Source of the DNA: an uncultured Clostridia bacterium
GTDB lineage: Bacteria; Bacillota; Clostridia; Christensenellales; Aristaeellaceae
Assembly (NCBI GenBank): GCA_934643825.1
Contig: CAKUCW010000020.1
Location: 1 to 50,731, forward strand
DNA length: 50,731 nt
Reading direction: 5' to 3'
The translations under genes were made by a program, and so were the position numbers. Below are positions 42,961 through 50,731 of this stretch, piece after piece. Under the pieces are notes generated by a model. It searched no databases, was not told the origin of the DNA, and saw nothing but the letters and a program-made list of their open reading frames with translations. Positions within the stretch are counted from its first letter, which is position 1. Each line of letters starts with the position of its first letter.

Positions 42961-43734
42961 ATGCGAATCCGCTATATTCCCGCTGACCCTGCCGGCAATC
43001 TGACGGCGTTGACGCTGACGCAGGTCAGACCCGAAGAACGCGCTGCTGTCGCCGCGCAGATGATGGCGCATTGTCCGGAGGGGTTCGAGCAGGTCGGCTT
43101 TATCGGGGAGAATGCGGCAAAGGCGGCGCTTCCGAGGCTGGATATGATGGGCGGAGAATTCTGCGGAAACGCGGCGCGGGCGTTTGCCTGCTGGGTGGAT
43201 CGGCAGAGGGGCGGCGGGGAAAGCTCGCTGAACATCTCCATCAGCGGCGCGTGTCAGCCGGTCGCCGTCGAGCTTGACGCGGCGCACGGCAAGGCGTATG
43301 CGCAGATGCCGATTCCCATCGGGCTGGAAGAGATTCGGGTCATGGGGCGCACCGTGCCGGTCGTCCATATGGAAGGCATTGACCATGCACTGATGCCGGA
43401 CTGTGCGCCGTCGCAGGAGCTGGCGCAGGCGGTATGGAAAGCCATGCCCGCTCAGGATGCGCAGGGCGTCATGTTTATACAAAACACGACCATGACACCG
43501 CTGGTGTACGTCGCCGCGACGGGCACGCGGGTATGGGAAAGCAGCTGCGGTTCCGGAACGGTTGCGCTGGCGTGGTATCTCGCCCGAAAGCTGGCGGACG
43601 GGGAACATGGCTTTGCGTTTGACGAGCCGGGCGGAAGGCTTGAGGCGCGGGTGACGATGCGCATGGGCAGGGCGGTTCGCATCGCCATGGGCGGAAGCGT
43701 GCTTTTGGGAGAAGAGAGGGAAATCGAATTGTAA
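42961..43734 (+). CDS. DapF-superfamily amino acid epimerase/racemase
   Basis: 257 residues of the cofactor-independent two-cysteine racemase fold. Two halves each give a catalytic Cys: C68 in MMGGEFCGNAARAFA and C196 in WESSCGSGTVALAWY. The N-terminus, MRIRYIPADPAGNLTALTL, has GN but not the GNDF motif of true diaminopimelate epimerases. This places it with DapF paralogues such as CntK-type histidine racemases rather than housekeeping DapF. No opine dehydrogenase or metallophore gene is nearby. Start has AGAAGG upstream and its own promoter. Confidence 0.82.
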   Translation: MRIRYIPADPAGNLTALTLTQVRPEERAAVAAQMMAHCPEGFEQVGFIGENAAKAALPRLDMMGGEFCGNAARAFACWVDRQRGGGESSLNISISGACQPVAVELDAAHGKAYAQMPIPIGLEEIRVMGRTVPVVHMEGIDHALMPDCAPSQELAQAVWKAMPAQDAQGVMFIQNTTMTPLVYVAATGTRVWESSCGSGTVALAWYLARKLADGEHGFAFDEPGGRLEARVTMRMGRAVRIAMGGSVLLGEEREIEL

Positions 43735-43750
43735 AAAGTCGATGTCCCGC

Positions 43751-43777
43751 GAACAAAAATCACCTCCTGCGCCCGTC
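43751..43777 (+). promoter_or_regulatory. Putative autoregulatory ECF promoter (pair 2)
   Basis: GAAC (43751-43754), 19 bases, CGTC (43774-43777) followed by TATATAGG. It resembles the motif upstream of the first ECF sigma gene, though the spacer is two bases longer. Confidence 0.45.
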
Positions 43778-43854
43778 TATATAGGTGAAATACGAAAGCA
43801 GGTTGATTTGCCGACGGGCGGACGCGCCTAATGGCAGGAGGAGGAGTGATTTCT

Positions 43855-44355
43855 TTGACAGACACCTTGCAGGGCTGGACGGCGGAAAGGCTGATCGACG
43901 AATACGGCGACGAGCTGCTCCGGCTGTGCCTGTTTTATATGGGAGACAGACAGCTTGCCGAGGACGCTTTTCAGGAGACGATGGTCAAGGCGTGGCGTGC
44001 CCTGGAAAATTTCAGGGGCGAGAGCGGGATGAAAACATGGCTGTTTCATATTGCCGTCAATACCTGTCGGGATATGCTCCGAAGCGGATGGTTCAGGATG
44101 CGGAAAAAGAGCGTGCCGCTGGATGTCATGCCGGAATTGGAGCAGCAGGAGGACGAGCATGCGCGGGAGATTGCCGCCGCCGTGCTGAGCCTGCCGGGAA
44201 AATACCGCGAGGTCATGGTGCTGTATTATGAACAGGGCATGCGCATTCGGGAAATCGCCGAGGCGCTGCATATGCCGCTGAATTCCGTATCGAGCAGACT
44301 GCGGCGTGCGAAAGCGCTGCTCAGGAATGAAGTGGAAGGGGGAAACGACGCATGA
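43855..44355 (+). CDS. ECF RNA polymerase sigma factor (pair 2)
   Basis: 166 residues. Region 2: LLRLCLFYMGDRQLAEDAFQ, ETMVKAWRAL and TWLFHIAVNTCRDMLRSGWF; region 4: LPGKYREVMVLYYEQGMRIREI then PLNSVSSRLRRAKALL. TTG 43855 is taken as start because GGAGGAGG (43837-43844) lies ten bases upstream; the ATG at 43831 would place that site inside the gene. Paralogue of the factor at 27457. Its end overlaps the anti-sigma gene (ATGA). Confidence 0.9.
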   Translation: MTDTLQGWTAERLIDEYGDELLRLCLFYMGDRQLAEDAFQETMVKAWRALENFRGESGMKTWLFHIAVNTCRDMLRSGWFRMRKKSVPLDVMPELEQQEDEHAREIAAAVLSLPGKYREVMVLYYEQGMRIREIAEALHMPLNSVSSRLRRAKALLRNEVEGGNDA

Positions 44356-45548
44356 AAGGGCAGGAAATCAGACAGGGCTTAAAGACGGCGGAGGAAGATG
44401 TGCGGGTTTCGCCTATGCTGCGTGCAAGGACGCTGCGTGCCATGCGCGAGAGCGGGAAACCCAAAACCGGAAGGGCGAAGAAAAAGGCATCGTTTGTTTT
44501 GGCGGCGGCGCTGGTGTGCGTGATGCTGACGGCTGTGGCTCTGGCGGCGGCGAATCGGGCGGGTATGCTCGATTTCATCGGGAGATATCCCAACGCCGAA
44601 CTGCCGGATAACGCCGCCGATTATGTGCATCCGGCGGATGCGGCGGGAAAGACCGCGGGGCTGTCCGCGCATGTCAGGGAAGAATTCTATGACGGCAGGA
44701 CATTGCGGCTGACGGTCGATGTTGCGATGGAAAACCAGAAAGCGATTCTGCTCGGTCTGGATTACATGCCGACGGACAGATGGCAGAGCCTGATTCATAT
44801 GGCGGGCGATGAGGAAGACGAAACGGATACGCGCTCCATTCTGGATGTCTACCGACAGGACGGCTATGAAGCAATGTATAACATGAGCGTGTATACGAAG
44901 GAAGATCAGGGCGGCATGGGCGTCAGCAGAAGCGGCTATGACATAGTGCTGGGCGAGGACGGCACATTGACCTGCTATATCGAGCAGACCTATGATACGG
45001 ATGAGCCGAAGCGGACGGTCGAGCTGAATATCCGTGCGACGCGGTATCGTGAGGAAGACGGAACCATGCGGCGGGAGAGCGAACCGTGCGCGGAGATGAA
45101 GCTCTCGTTCGCGGTTGTCTCCTCGGCGCAGGAGGATGCGTCGGAGGACACATGGGTCAGCACGGAGCCGGTCGATTACGCGGAGGTCGGCGTGCGCATC
45201 GACAAAGTGACGATGATGATTAAGCCGCTGGAAATCTACTATACAATCGACTATACGGTGACGAACAGGGAAAAATTTGCTGCACTGGACGGCGGGCTGG
45301 ATTTTGAAATCATCGACCCGAACAGCGGCGCGGCGGAATATTGGGAACAGCGGCTCAAGGATGGTCCGTCCGGCGCAGGCTCAAGCGGACCGACCGACGG
45401 TGGCGATTTGGACACGGCGGTCACATGGCAGCAGGAGGGAACGCTTGCGCTGAGCGAATGGGCGCAGAGCTATACCCTGCGGGCGTACAGCGCATGGGAA
45501 AAGACGCGGTATGACACGCATACCATCCGGATGACGCAGAAGAATTGA
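44352..45548 (+). CDS. Putative membrane anti-sigma factor (ECF pair 2)
   Basis: 398 residues. A basic cytosolic N-terminus of ~47 residues (MKGQEIRQGLKTAEEDVRVS) leads to one transmembrane segment (~48-68, FVLAAALVCVMLTAVALAA) and an extracytoplasmic region with NRAGMLDFIGRYPNAELPD, REEFYDGRTLRLTVDVAM and a Gly/Ser stretch near the end. Layout equals that of the anti-sigma at 26313. No known enzymatic motif. ATGA overlap with the sigma gene supports functional pairing. Family (DUF4179-like) tentative. Confidence 0.75.
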   Translation: MKGQEIRQGLKTAEEDVRVSPMLRARTLRAMRESGKPKTGRAKKKASFVLAAALVCVMLTAVALAAANRAGMLDFIGRYPNAELPDNAADYVHPADAAGKTAGLSAHVREEFYDGRTLRLTVDVAMENQKAILLGLDYMPTDRWQSLIHMAGDEEDETDTRSILDVYRQDGYEAMYNMSVYTKEDQGGMGVSRSGYDIVLGEDGTLTCYIEQTYDTDEPKRTVELNIRATRYREEDGTMRRESEPCAEMKLSFAVVSSAQEDASEDTWVSTEPVDYAEVGVRIDKVTMMIKPLEIYYTIDYTVTNREKFAALDGGLDFEIIDPNSGAAEYWEQRLKDGPSGAGSSGPTDGGDLDTAVTWQQEGTLALSEWAQSYTLRAYSAWEKTRYDTHTIRMTQKN

Positions 45549-45604
45549 TGAAAGATCGAGAAACTGCAAGAATATAAAGCGGGCAATCCCCTGTGTGTAA
45601 AAAA

Positions 45605-45808
45605 GAAGGGCTGTCAAGATTAAACCGAATGTTTCAAGAAGCAAATCTCTAAGCATTTTGGGATATGGGGCTTTGCCCCATCGCCCCACCAAAGGGCTTT
45701 TCGAGCGTTTACGGCGCCCGTTTGGCGCATCGCCCTTTGGAAACCTTCGGGCGCAAATACTTCGTTTTATTCTTGAAATATCGGTGTTACTAGCTTGACA
45801 GCCTCTTC
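45605..45808. other. 204-bp foldback element or structured RNA
   Basis: GGCTGTCAAG (45609-45618) is perfectly inverted at CTTGACAGCC (45794-45803), and GAAG/CTTC extends the stem past one bulge. Inside are GGGGCtttGCCCC, and CCAAAGGGC inverted at GCCCTTTGG. It fills most of the 45549-45923 gap; no gene is present. Confidence 0.6.
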
Positions 45809-45845
45809 TTTACTTTGCTTTGCGCCGGATTAAACCGCCGACACG

Positions 45846-45873
45846 TTGACCGAATGTGAAAACATGATATAAT
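45846..45873 (+). promoter_or_regulatory. Promoter of acyltransferase gene
   Basis: TTGACC (45846-45851), 16 bases, TATAAT (45868-45873) with an upstream TG, an extended -10. Confidence 0.72.
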
Positions 45874-45923
45874 GCAGACAGAAGCCCATAAAAAGATTCA
45901 AACGAAACAGGGGGGAACCGTCC

Positions 45924-47069
45924 GTGTCCGATAAAGCCGAAAACTACACCATGCGCGTCTTCTATCTGCTTGCCATCGTCTTTGTCGTCGATGGGCATAT
46001 ACAGAAGGGACACATGTTTGAAATGAACGGTCTTTTTCGATACTATTCCTTTCATTTGATGATGTTTGCCTTCGGTTCGGGCTACTTCTTTAAGCTGTAC
46101 GGCAAGCTCGTGAACGATGTGCTGCACAGGGCGAAAAAGCTGCTGCTCCCGCTGTATTTCTGGAATCTGGTATACGGCGTCGGCGCGGCGGCTCTGCGCA
46201 GGTTCGGCGGGTTTGAGCTGGGCGAACCCCTTTCGGCGTACACCCTGCTGCTTGCGCCGCTGGCGGACGGAGAGCATTTCGTCTGGAATCTCGGTTCGTG
46301 GTTCATCTTTCCGCTCTTCTGCGTGCAGGTGTTCTATGCCCTGATTCACAGGCTGTCGCGCCTTTGGCATGAAAACGAGGTCATGACCTTTCTGCTCTGC
46401 CTGATTCCCGGATGCGTGGCGGTTCAGCTCTGCTATACGGGCAGGCAGGATGCGCTGCCGCTCTGGATGCTGCGCCCGATGATTCTTCTGCCGGGGTTTG
46501 CAGGCGGCATACTCTATCGCCGCGTGTTGGAGCGGCGCGACCATCTGCCCACCGTGCCGTATCTCATCGGCATCGTCATCCTGCGTGCGCTGCTGTGTGC
46601 GCGGTATGAGAATCTGGCGTACCTGCTTTCGGATTGCTCGTACTTTGTCTGCGATGCGTTCGGCGTTTACGCGGGCGCGGCGCTGGCGATCGCGTTTTAT
46701 CTGCGCATTTCCCGCCTGCTTGCGCCGTATATCGGCAAAAGCCGCCTTGCACTGGCAATCAGCCGCAATACCTTTGATTTGATGATGCACCATTACATGG
46801 GCTTTTTCGCGCTGAACGGCTTCTTCCTTGTTGTGCATATGCTGGGGCTTGGCGCGGCGGATTTCAGCGTGCATAGCTTCCGAACGGATGCCAACTATCT
46901 CTATGTATCGGGCAATCATGCGGAGTGGGGCGTGCTGTATCTGCTCTGCGGCGTGACGCTTCCGCTGCTCATCGGGCAGACGGTGCGCAAGCTGGGGCTA
47001 TGTGTCAAAACGCGGCTTCCAGCATGCCCTTCTCGCCGACATAAACAGGAATCTGATTCTGCTCGATGA
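45924..47069 (+). CDS. Acyltransferase 3-family integral membrane protein
   Basis: 381 residues with about ten hydrophobic helices. N-terminal MSDKAENYTMRVFYLLAIVFVVDGHI (read in parts) contains the family's early helix with D-G-H in place of the usual H near residues 24-26. FHLMMFAFGSGYFFKLYG resembles the fucose 4-O-acetylase-like group that modifies cell-surface sugars. Starts at GTG 45924 after GGGGGG. Its last 65 bases overlap the 3' end of the convergent GH2-like gene. The acceptor is unknown. Confidence 0.75.
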   Translation: MSDKAENYTMRVFYLLAIVFVVDGHIQKGHMFEMNGLFRYYSFHLMMFAFGSGYFFKLYGKLVNDVLHRAKKLLLPLYFWNLVYGVGAAALRRFGGFELGEPLSAYTLLLAPLADGEHFVWNLGSWFIFPLFCVQVFYALIHRLSRLWHENEVMTFLLCLIPGCVAVQLCYTGRQDALPLWMLRPMILLPGFAGGILYRRVLERRDHLPTVPYLIGIVILRALLCARYENLAYLLSDCSYFVCDAFGVYAGAALAIAFYLRISRLLAPYIGKSRLALAISRNTFDLMMHHYMGFFALNGFFLVVHMLGLGAADFSVHSFRTDANYLYVSGNHAEWGVLYLLCGVTLPLLIGQTVRKLGLCVKTRLPACPSRRHKQESDSAR

Positions 47070-48690
47070 CCTGATTTCCGCGTGAAAGGCTGGCGAAGAG
47101 CGTCAGCACGCAGACACTGCGAGGAAGCGTACATTCCAGCAGACCGATTTCCCCGCCGTCGGGCGGACAGGGACGCTTGAGCGTCGCCAGCTTTTTTCCG
47201 TTTTCATCCTCCAGGTAGGCGCGGACGATTAAATCGTCTGCGCTTTTTTCAGGTTCGACGAAGGCGCGAATCGACGCGCTGAAACGGGAACCGGCAAACC
47301 ACGCGCCGCGAAGCGGAAGTGCGCTGATATGCGTCGGCGCGAGCGCGGTCTGCAAAGCGGCATAAACGTCTTCATCCTGCCAGACGCCGGGCGCACAGAG
47401 CGAACCCGAAAAACGCCCCTGCCGCGCCGCCTCCGCGCTGAGCCGAACGCGGACAGCGCGAAGCCACAGCAAAACGGCGGCGACATCCGGACTCTGCGGA
47501 TCGAGCGGTTTGCCCGCGGCTTCCAAGAGCAATTCGGCGGGAGACATATCCGCGGGCGGCGTCCGCAGACAGGCGGTCAAGCCGCAGAGCTGCCATGCGT
47601 CCAGAAGGGGCAGACTGCGCATGCGCGGCATTGGGGCATTGCCGAAGGACACACAGGCGTGGCGGGAGAGCCGTTCGCGCAGGGCGTCCGTGACGACGGG
47701 ATGAAAGACGCCGATGCCGGAAAGCGTCATCCTTCGATAGAAGAGATCCGGCGCGGGTGTATCCAGCCGAAGCCCGGGCAGGCACATCGGCGAAAGCCGC
47801 GCCAGCAGCGCATCGGGGGCGGCGCATTCCTCGGGCAGGAGCGGAAGGTCGTAATCCGCCGGTCTGCCGGAATAGCCGCAGGAAACCGTCTGTTCGTCAC
47901 AGCGTGAACCGGGGAAGAACGTGCCGCGATGCAGCCTGCGCTTGAAGAGCGTCAGGCGGACGGCGCAGCCCGCATACGGCGAGCCGGGCAGAAAGCGCGG
48001 CGCGGGGAAGGAAAACGTTTTGGTGACGGACTGCTGTTCTCCGGAAGAGAGGAAAAGCGCATCGTCGTAAACGGGCGGTTCATTCTCCGCACAGGCGGTC
48101 TGCACGCGGAGCAGATAATCGCCTGTATTCATCGCGCAGACCGTTGTTTGTAGGCGGACGGTCTGCGTCTGGGCATCCGGAATCAGAACCGTATCCCGCA
48201 GGCGGGCATGGGAAACCGCATGCAGACAGACGCCGCCCAGCACGCCGGCGGGGCGGGATGCGTCAAAGCAAAGGCGGACGGTCTGCCTGCGCCCGAGGTG
48301 GAGCGCACGGAACAGCGGAACGCGGAGCATGCCGTCCTTCGGATTTTGGAAGGAGGCGGCGGGCGTATCGTCGATGAACACGCGCCCCCTGCCGCGGATC
48401 AGCTCAAAGACCAGCTCGGCGTCCTGCGCATGCAGTTTGCCGAAATCCAGCTCGAGCCGCAGTTCTGCCGCGCCGCGCACATCCTCCGGAAGGGCGGCGG
48501 GCAGGGGAAACGGCGCATCGGTCGGCGCGGCTTCCGATGAATCGGGACAGGCGCTTTCGCCCAGCAGGTCGCTGAAATCCGCCAGCGCGTCCGCGCCGGG
48601 CAGATGAAACGCCGTGTCGGGTTCGCTTTCTGTCAGGCGGGCGGGCAGGTCGTCGGCGAAAATGCGCCAGCCGGTGTTCAGCGGTCGCAC
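47005..48690 (-). CDS. GH2-like beta-sandwich protein of unknown function
   Basis: 561 residues. The opening PLNTGWRIFADDLPARL and the jelly-roll with ELVFELIRGRGRVFIDD then VRLCFDASRPAGVLGGV resemble the sugar-binding and Ig-like domains of glycoside hydrolase family 2. The rest has barrel-like fragments (SGIGVFHPVVTDALRERL) but no recognisable acid/base Glu-NE pair, so catalysis is not supported. No signal peptide. Starts at GTG 48690 and overlaps the NUDIX gene by 13 bases, implying coupling. It ends inside the 3' end of the acyltransferase gene. Confidence 0.65.
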   Translation of the reverse strand: MRPLNTGWRIFADDLPARLTESEPDTAFHLPGADALADFSDLLGESACPDSSEAAPTDAPFPLPAALPEDVRGAAELRLELDFGKLHAQDAELVFELIRGRGRVFIDDTPAASFQNPKDGMLRVPLFRALHLGRRQTVRLCFDASRPAGVLGGVCLHAVSHARLRDTVLIPDAQTQTVRLQTTVCAMNTGDYLLRVQTACAENEPPVYDDALFLSSGEQQSVTKTFSFPAPRFLPGSPYAGCAVRLTLFKRRLHRGTFFPGSRCDEQTVSCGYSGRPADYDLPLLPEECAAPDALLARLSPMCLPGLRLDTPAPDLFYRRMTLSGIGVFHPVVTDALRERLSRHACVSFGNAPMPRMRSLPLLDAWQLCGLTACLRTPPADMSPAELLLEAAGKPLDPQSPDVAAVLLWLRAVRVRLSAEAARQGRFSGSLCAPGVWQDEDVYAALQTALAPTHISALPLRGAWFAGSRFSASIRAFVEPEKSADDLIVRAYLEDENGKKLATLKRPCPPDGGEIGLLECTLPRSVCVLTLFASLSRGNQVIEQNQIPVYVGEKGMLEAAF

Positions 48691-49271
48691 GGCTTCTCTT
48701 CCTTTTGGCGAAGGATGGCTTCACGCGCCATCATCAACCCGCAGATGGTCTTGCTGTCGTGAATTTCGCCGCGCATGATCATCTCAAACGCTTCTTCCAG
48801 CGGCAGGCGGCAAAGCCCGAGGAACTCGTCTTCATCCGGATGCGTTTCGCCCTGAGAAAGCCCCTGCGCCAGATAGATGGCGATTTTTTCCGTGCAGAAG
48901 CCCGGCGTGGTCAAAATCGTGGTCAGGTGGGTCATATGCTCGGCGGAAAGCCCGGTTTCCTCTTTCAGTTCGCGAACGGCGCAGTCAAGCGGGTCTTCGT
49001 CGGCGCTGTCGAGCTTGCCTGCGGGGATTTCCAGCGTCATGCGGTCGGCGGCGACGCGATACTGGCGAACCAGCAGCGTGTCTCCGTTGGGGAAAACGGG
49101 AATGACCGCCGCCGCGCCCTTGTGCAGAACAAGCTCGCGAAACGCCTGCCGCCCGTTCGGGCAGGTGACCGTCCATTTTTCAACGTGCAGAATATGTCCC
49201 TCGTAAATGCTTTCTTTGCTGACGGGAACTTCGCGCAGAGCGCTGTCATCCATAGGCTGTTTCATATTCAA
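48678..49271 (-). CDS. NUDIX hydrolase, ADP-ribose pyrophosphatase-like
   Basis: 197 residues. The NUDIX box appears as PAGKLDSADEDPLDCAVREL followed by KEETGL: G-x6-E-x7-REL-x-EE-x-G, with the single extra residue common in ADP-ribose pyrophosphatases. Ahead of it are VRQYRVAADRMTLEIPAG, the family's substrate-binding segment. TTG 49271 is taken as start because AAGGAG lies eight bases before it; ATG 49265 is two codons later but 14 bases away. First gene of a coupled pair with the GH2-like gene. Probably clears ADP-ribose or nucleotide sugars. Confidence 0.9.
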   Translation of the reverse strand: MNMKQPMDDSALREVPVSKESIYEGHILHVEKWTVTCPNGRQAFRELVLHKGAAAVIPVFPNGDTLLVRQYRVAADRMTLEIPAGKLDSADEDPLDCAVRELKEETGLSAEHMTHLTTILTTPGFCTEKIAIYLAQGLSQGETHPDEDEFLGLCRLPLEEAFEMIMRGEIHDSKTICGLMMAREAILRQKEEKPCDR

Positions 49272-49399
49272 GAAAAAGACTCCTTTCATCCATGCGAGTG
49301 AATACGGATAATTTCTCTTTGCATGGGATAAATCCCTGCCTTTGATTCGTCTTATACGCAGAAGGACGCTGCGAATCTCTGCCAAAACAGGCGGCGGAG

Positions 49400-49428
49400 T
49401 TGACAGGCGGCGTTTCCCGCTTTACAAT
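49400..49428 (+). promoter_or_regulatory. Sigma-A promoter of SH3-repeat surface protein
   Basis: TTGACA (49400-49405), 17 bases, TACAAT (49423-49428). Same hexamers and spacing as the promoter at 32090. Confidence 0.85.
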
Positions 49429-49512
49429 GAGGAGCAGGAAAAGAGATTCATGGGCGTGCATACCGGACAGGATGAGCAAGCCCTTGGTTCACCTGAAAAG
49501 GAGGATACAATC

Positions 49513-50731
49513 ATGATGAAGCGATTCATCCGCAGGATGACGGCTTTCGCGCTCAGCGCCATGCTGCTGACCGCGCCGATGGCGCAGGCTCAGGAGCTGA
49601 CGACGCCCGAAGGCGCATGGCTGTCGGTTGAGGTCGTCGTTACGCTGGAGGATGGCAGCCAGTTCAGTCTGGATGTGACCCCTGTAACGACGACGCTGGG
49701 CAGCACGGTCTACTGGATTGACGACAGTATGCTCAGCGACGCAGAGCGTGCCGCGCTTGCGAACGCACAGCTCAGGCTGGTGACGGATACGGGCGAAATT
49801 TACAGCGAAATGCCCCTTGTCGGAACGGGACTGGAGAACACGCTGGATTACCCGATATCGGTGGCTAATCCGCTCGATCCGACTTCCGGACTGACGCTCA
49901 TGCGTGCCGGCTATGCCGCGCCGATGACCGAGGAGGAAGCCGACGCCGTGCTGAGCCAGTTCGGCTTTGAAACGCCTGCTCCGACGGAAGAGCCGATTAT
50001 TGAAGAAACGCCGATTCCTACGGAAGAGCCGATTATCGAGGAGACGCCGATTCCGACGGAAGAGCCGATCATCGAAGAGACGCCGATTCCTACAGAAGAG
50101 CCGATCATCGAGGAGACGCCGATTCCCACGGAAGAGCCGATTATCGAGACGCCGATTCCGACGGAAGAACCCACGGCAGAGCCGACGGTTGAGATGCCGC
50201 TGTATGCGACGGTCAATCAGCCGGAAACGATGCTCTTCTTTGATGCGAACGAATGGGATGCCAAGGGCAGCCTGAATCCGGGCGATGTGCTTTTCGTCAA
50301 CAGCTATGTGTTTGACGAATCGGGCCGCCTCTGGTATGGGGTTGCGGACTATCGCTCGATGGAAGAGGGATGGGTCATTGCCGAACAGGTGACGGGCATT
50401 GATGAAGCCGCCGCTCAGATTCTGATGGCGAAGATTGATGCCGAAACCGCTGAACCGGAGGAAACCCCTGTCCCTACGGAAGAGCCGATCATCGAGACGC
50501 CAATTCCTACGGAAGAGCCGATTATCGAGGAAACGCCGATTCCGACGGAAGAACCCACGGCAGAGCCGACGGTTGAAATGCCGCTGTATGCGACGGTCAA
50601 CCAGCCGGAGACGATGCTCTTCTTTGATGCGAATGAATGGGACACCAAGGGTGTCCTGAATCCGGGCGATGTGCTTTTCGTCAACAGCTATGTGTTTGAC
50701 GAATCGGGCCGCCTCTGGTATGGGGTTGCGG
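49513..50731 (+). CDS. Secreted SH3-repeat protein with PTEEPIIE linkers, 3' truncated by window edge
   Basis: At least 406 residues. Signal peptide MMKRFIRRMTAFALSAMLL, cut near AQAQE. A beta domain with LSVEVVVTLEDGSQFSLDV follows to ~155, then an acidic linker of five PTEEPIIEETPI-type units, then a bacterial SH3-like module (ETMLFFDANEWDAKGSLNPG, LWYGVADYRSMEEGWVIAEQ). A second linker and second SH3 module follow after exactly 384 bp and run off the window. AAGGAGG stands before the ATG; own promoter at 49400. Third wall-protein gene with Pro/Thr/Glu linkers in this window. Confidence 0.85.
   Translation, partial: MMKRFIRRMTAFALSAMLLTAPMAQAQELTTPEGAWLSVEVVVTLEDGSQFSLDVTPVTTTLGSTVYWIDDSMLSDAERAALANAQLRLVTDTGEIYSEMPLVGTGLENTLDYPISVANPLDPTSGLTLMRAGYAAPMTEEEADAVLSQFGFETPAPTEEPIIEETPIPTEEPIIEETPIPTEEPIIEETPIPTEEPIIEETPIPTEEPIIETPIPTEEPTAEPTVEMPLYATVNQPETMLFFDANEWDAKGSLNPGDVLFVNSYVFDESGRLWYGVADYRSMEEGWVIAEQVTGIDEAAAQILMAKIDAETAEPEETPVPTEEPIIETPIPTEEPIIEETPIPTEEPTAEPTVEMPLYATVNQPETMLFFDANEWDTKGVLNPGDVLFVNSYVFDESGRLWYGVA
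50161..50731 (+). repeat. 384-bp in-phase duplication of linker plus SH3 module
   Basis: The sequence from 50161 recurs from 50545 with few changes up to the window end; the 384-bp offset equals 128 codons. Confidence 0.9.

Overview
The window looks like chromosomal DNA of a Gram-positive, GC-rich member of the Clostridia, probably a gut-type Christensenellales/Oscillospirales relative. This is inferred from family content: AddB nuclease, SWIM-SNF2 helicase, a DUF3048 protein, two ECF sigma/anti-sigma pairs, cell-wall proteins with Pro/Thr/Glu linkers, and strong AGGAGG ribosome sites. No rRNA, tRNA, CRISPR array, phage or complete insertion sequence was seen.

Layout. 1-5.9 kb: truncated kdgK, glycogen phosphorylase, DAHP synthase behind what looks like a complete ribosome-mediated attenuator (leader peptide rich in Tyr/Phe codons, antiterminator, terminator), and a phosphoesterase. 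5.97-9.4 kb: three perfect parS sites just before addB, then an inverted pair of DnaA boxes. 9.8-19.1 kb: an aminotransferase/flavin reductase pair and two large secreted proteins, one with four peptidoglycan-binding repeats and one with ten Cys/His-rich repeats and a long PTEEPTPK tract. 19.1-19.75 kb: a gene-free stretch with about ten same-strand DnaA-box-like sequences, a candidate replication origin. 19.75-26.2 kb: SNF2 helicase, HAD phosphatase, RadC-like protein, YdcF-family protein, rsmG, and a remnant of a diguanylate cyclase.

26.3-34 kb: first ECF sigma/anti-sigma pair, a small secreted protein, a TetR regulator, a hypothetical protein, a DUF3048 protein and a secreted FMN/FAD reductase. 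34.4-42.6 kb, all on the minus strand: a D-aminoacylase-type amidohydrolase, a potABCD polyamine importer operon and an amino-acid ABC importer operon, the two importers each with a recognisable sigma-A promoter. 42.9-50.7 kb: a DapF-superfamily epimerase, the second ECF sigma/anti-sigma pair, a membrane acyltransferase, a GH2-like protein coupled to a NUDIX hydrolase, and a truncated SH3-repeat surface protein with an internal in-phase duplication.

Two intergenic repeat families recur: a ~120 bp element with imperfect terminal inverted repeats (4 copies) and a ~90 bp element ending in a GCGGGCTCAGCCCGC palindrome (6 copies). They are directly adjacent at two loci. Together with parS, DnaA boxes and rsmG, the window plausibly lies near the chromosomal origin; a genome-wide GC-skew plot would decide this.
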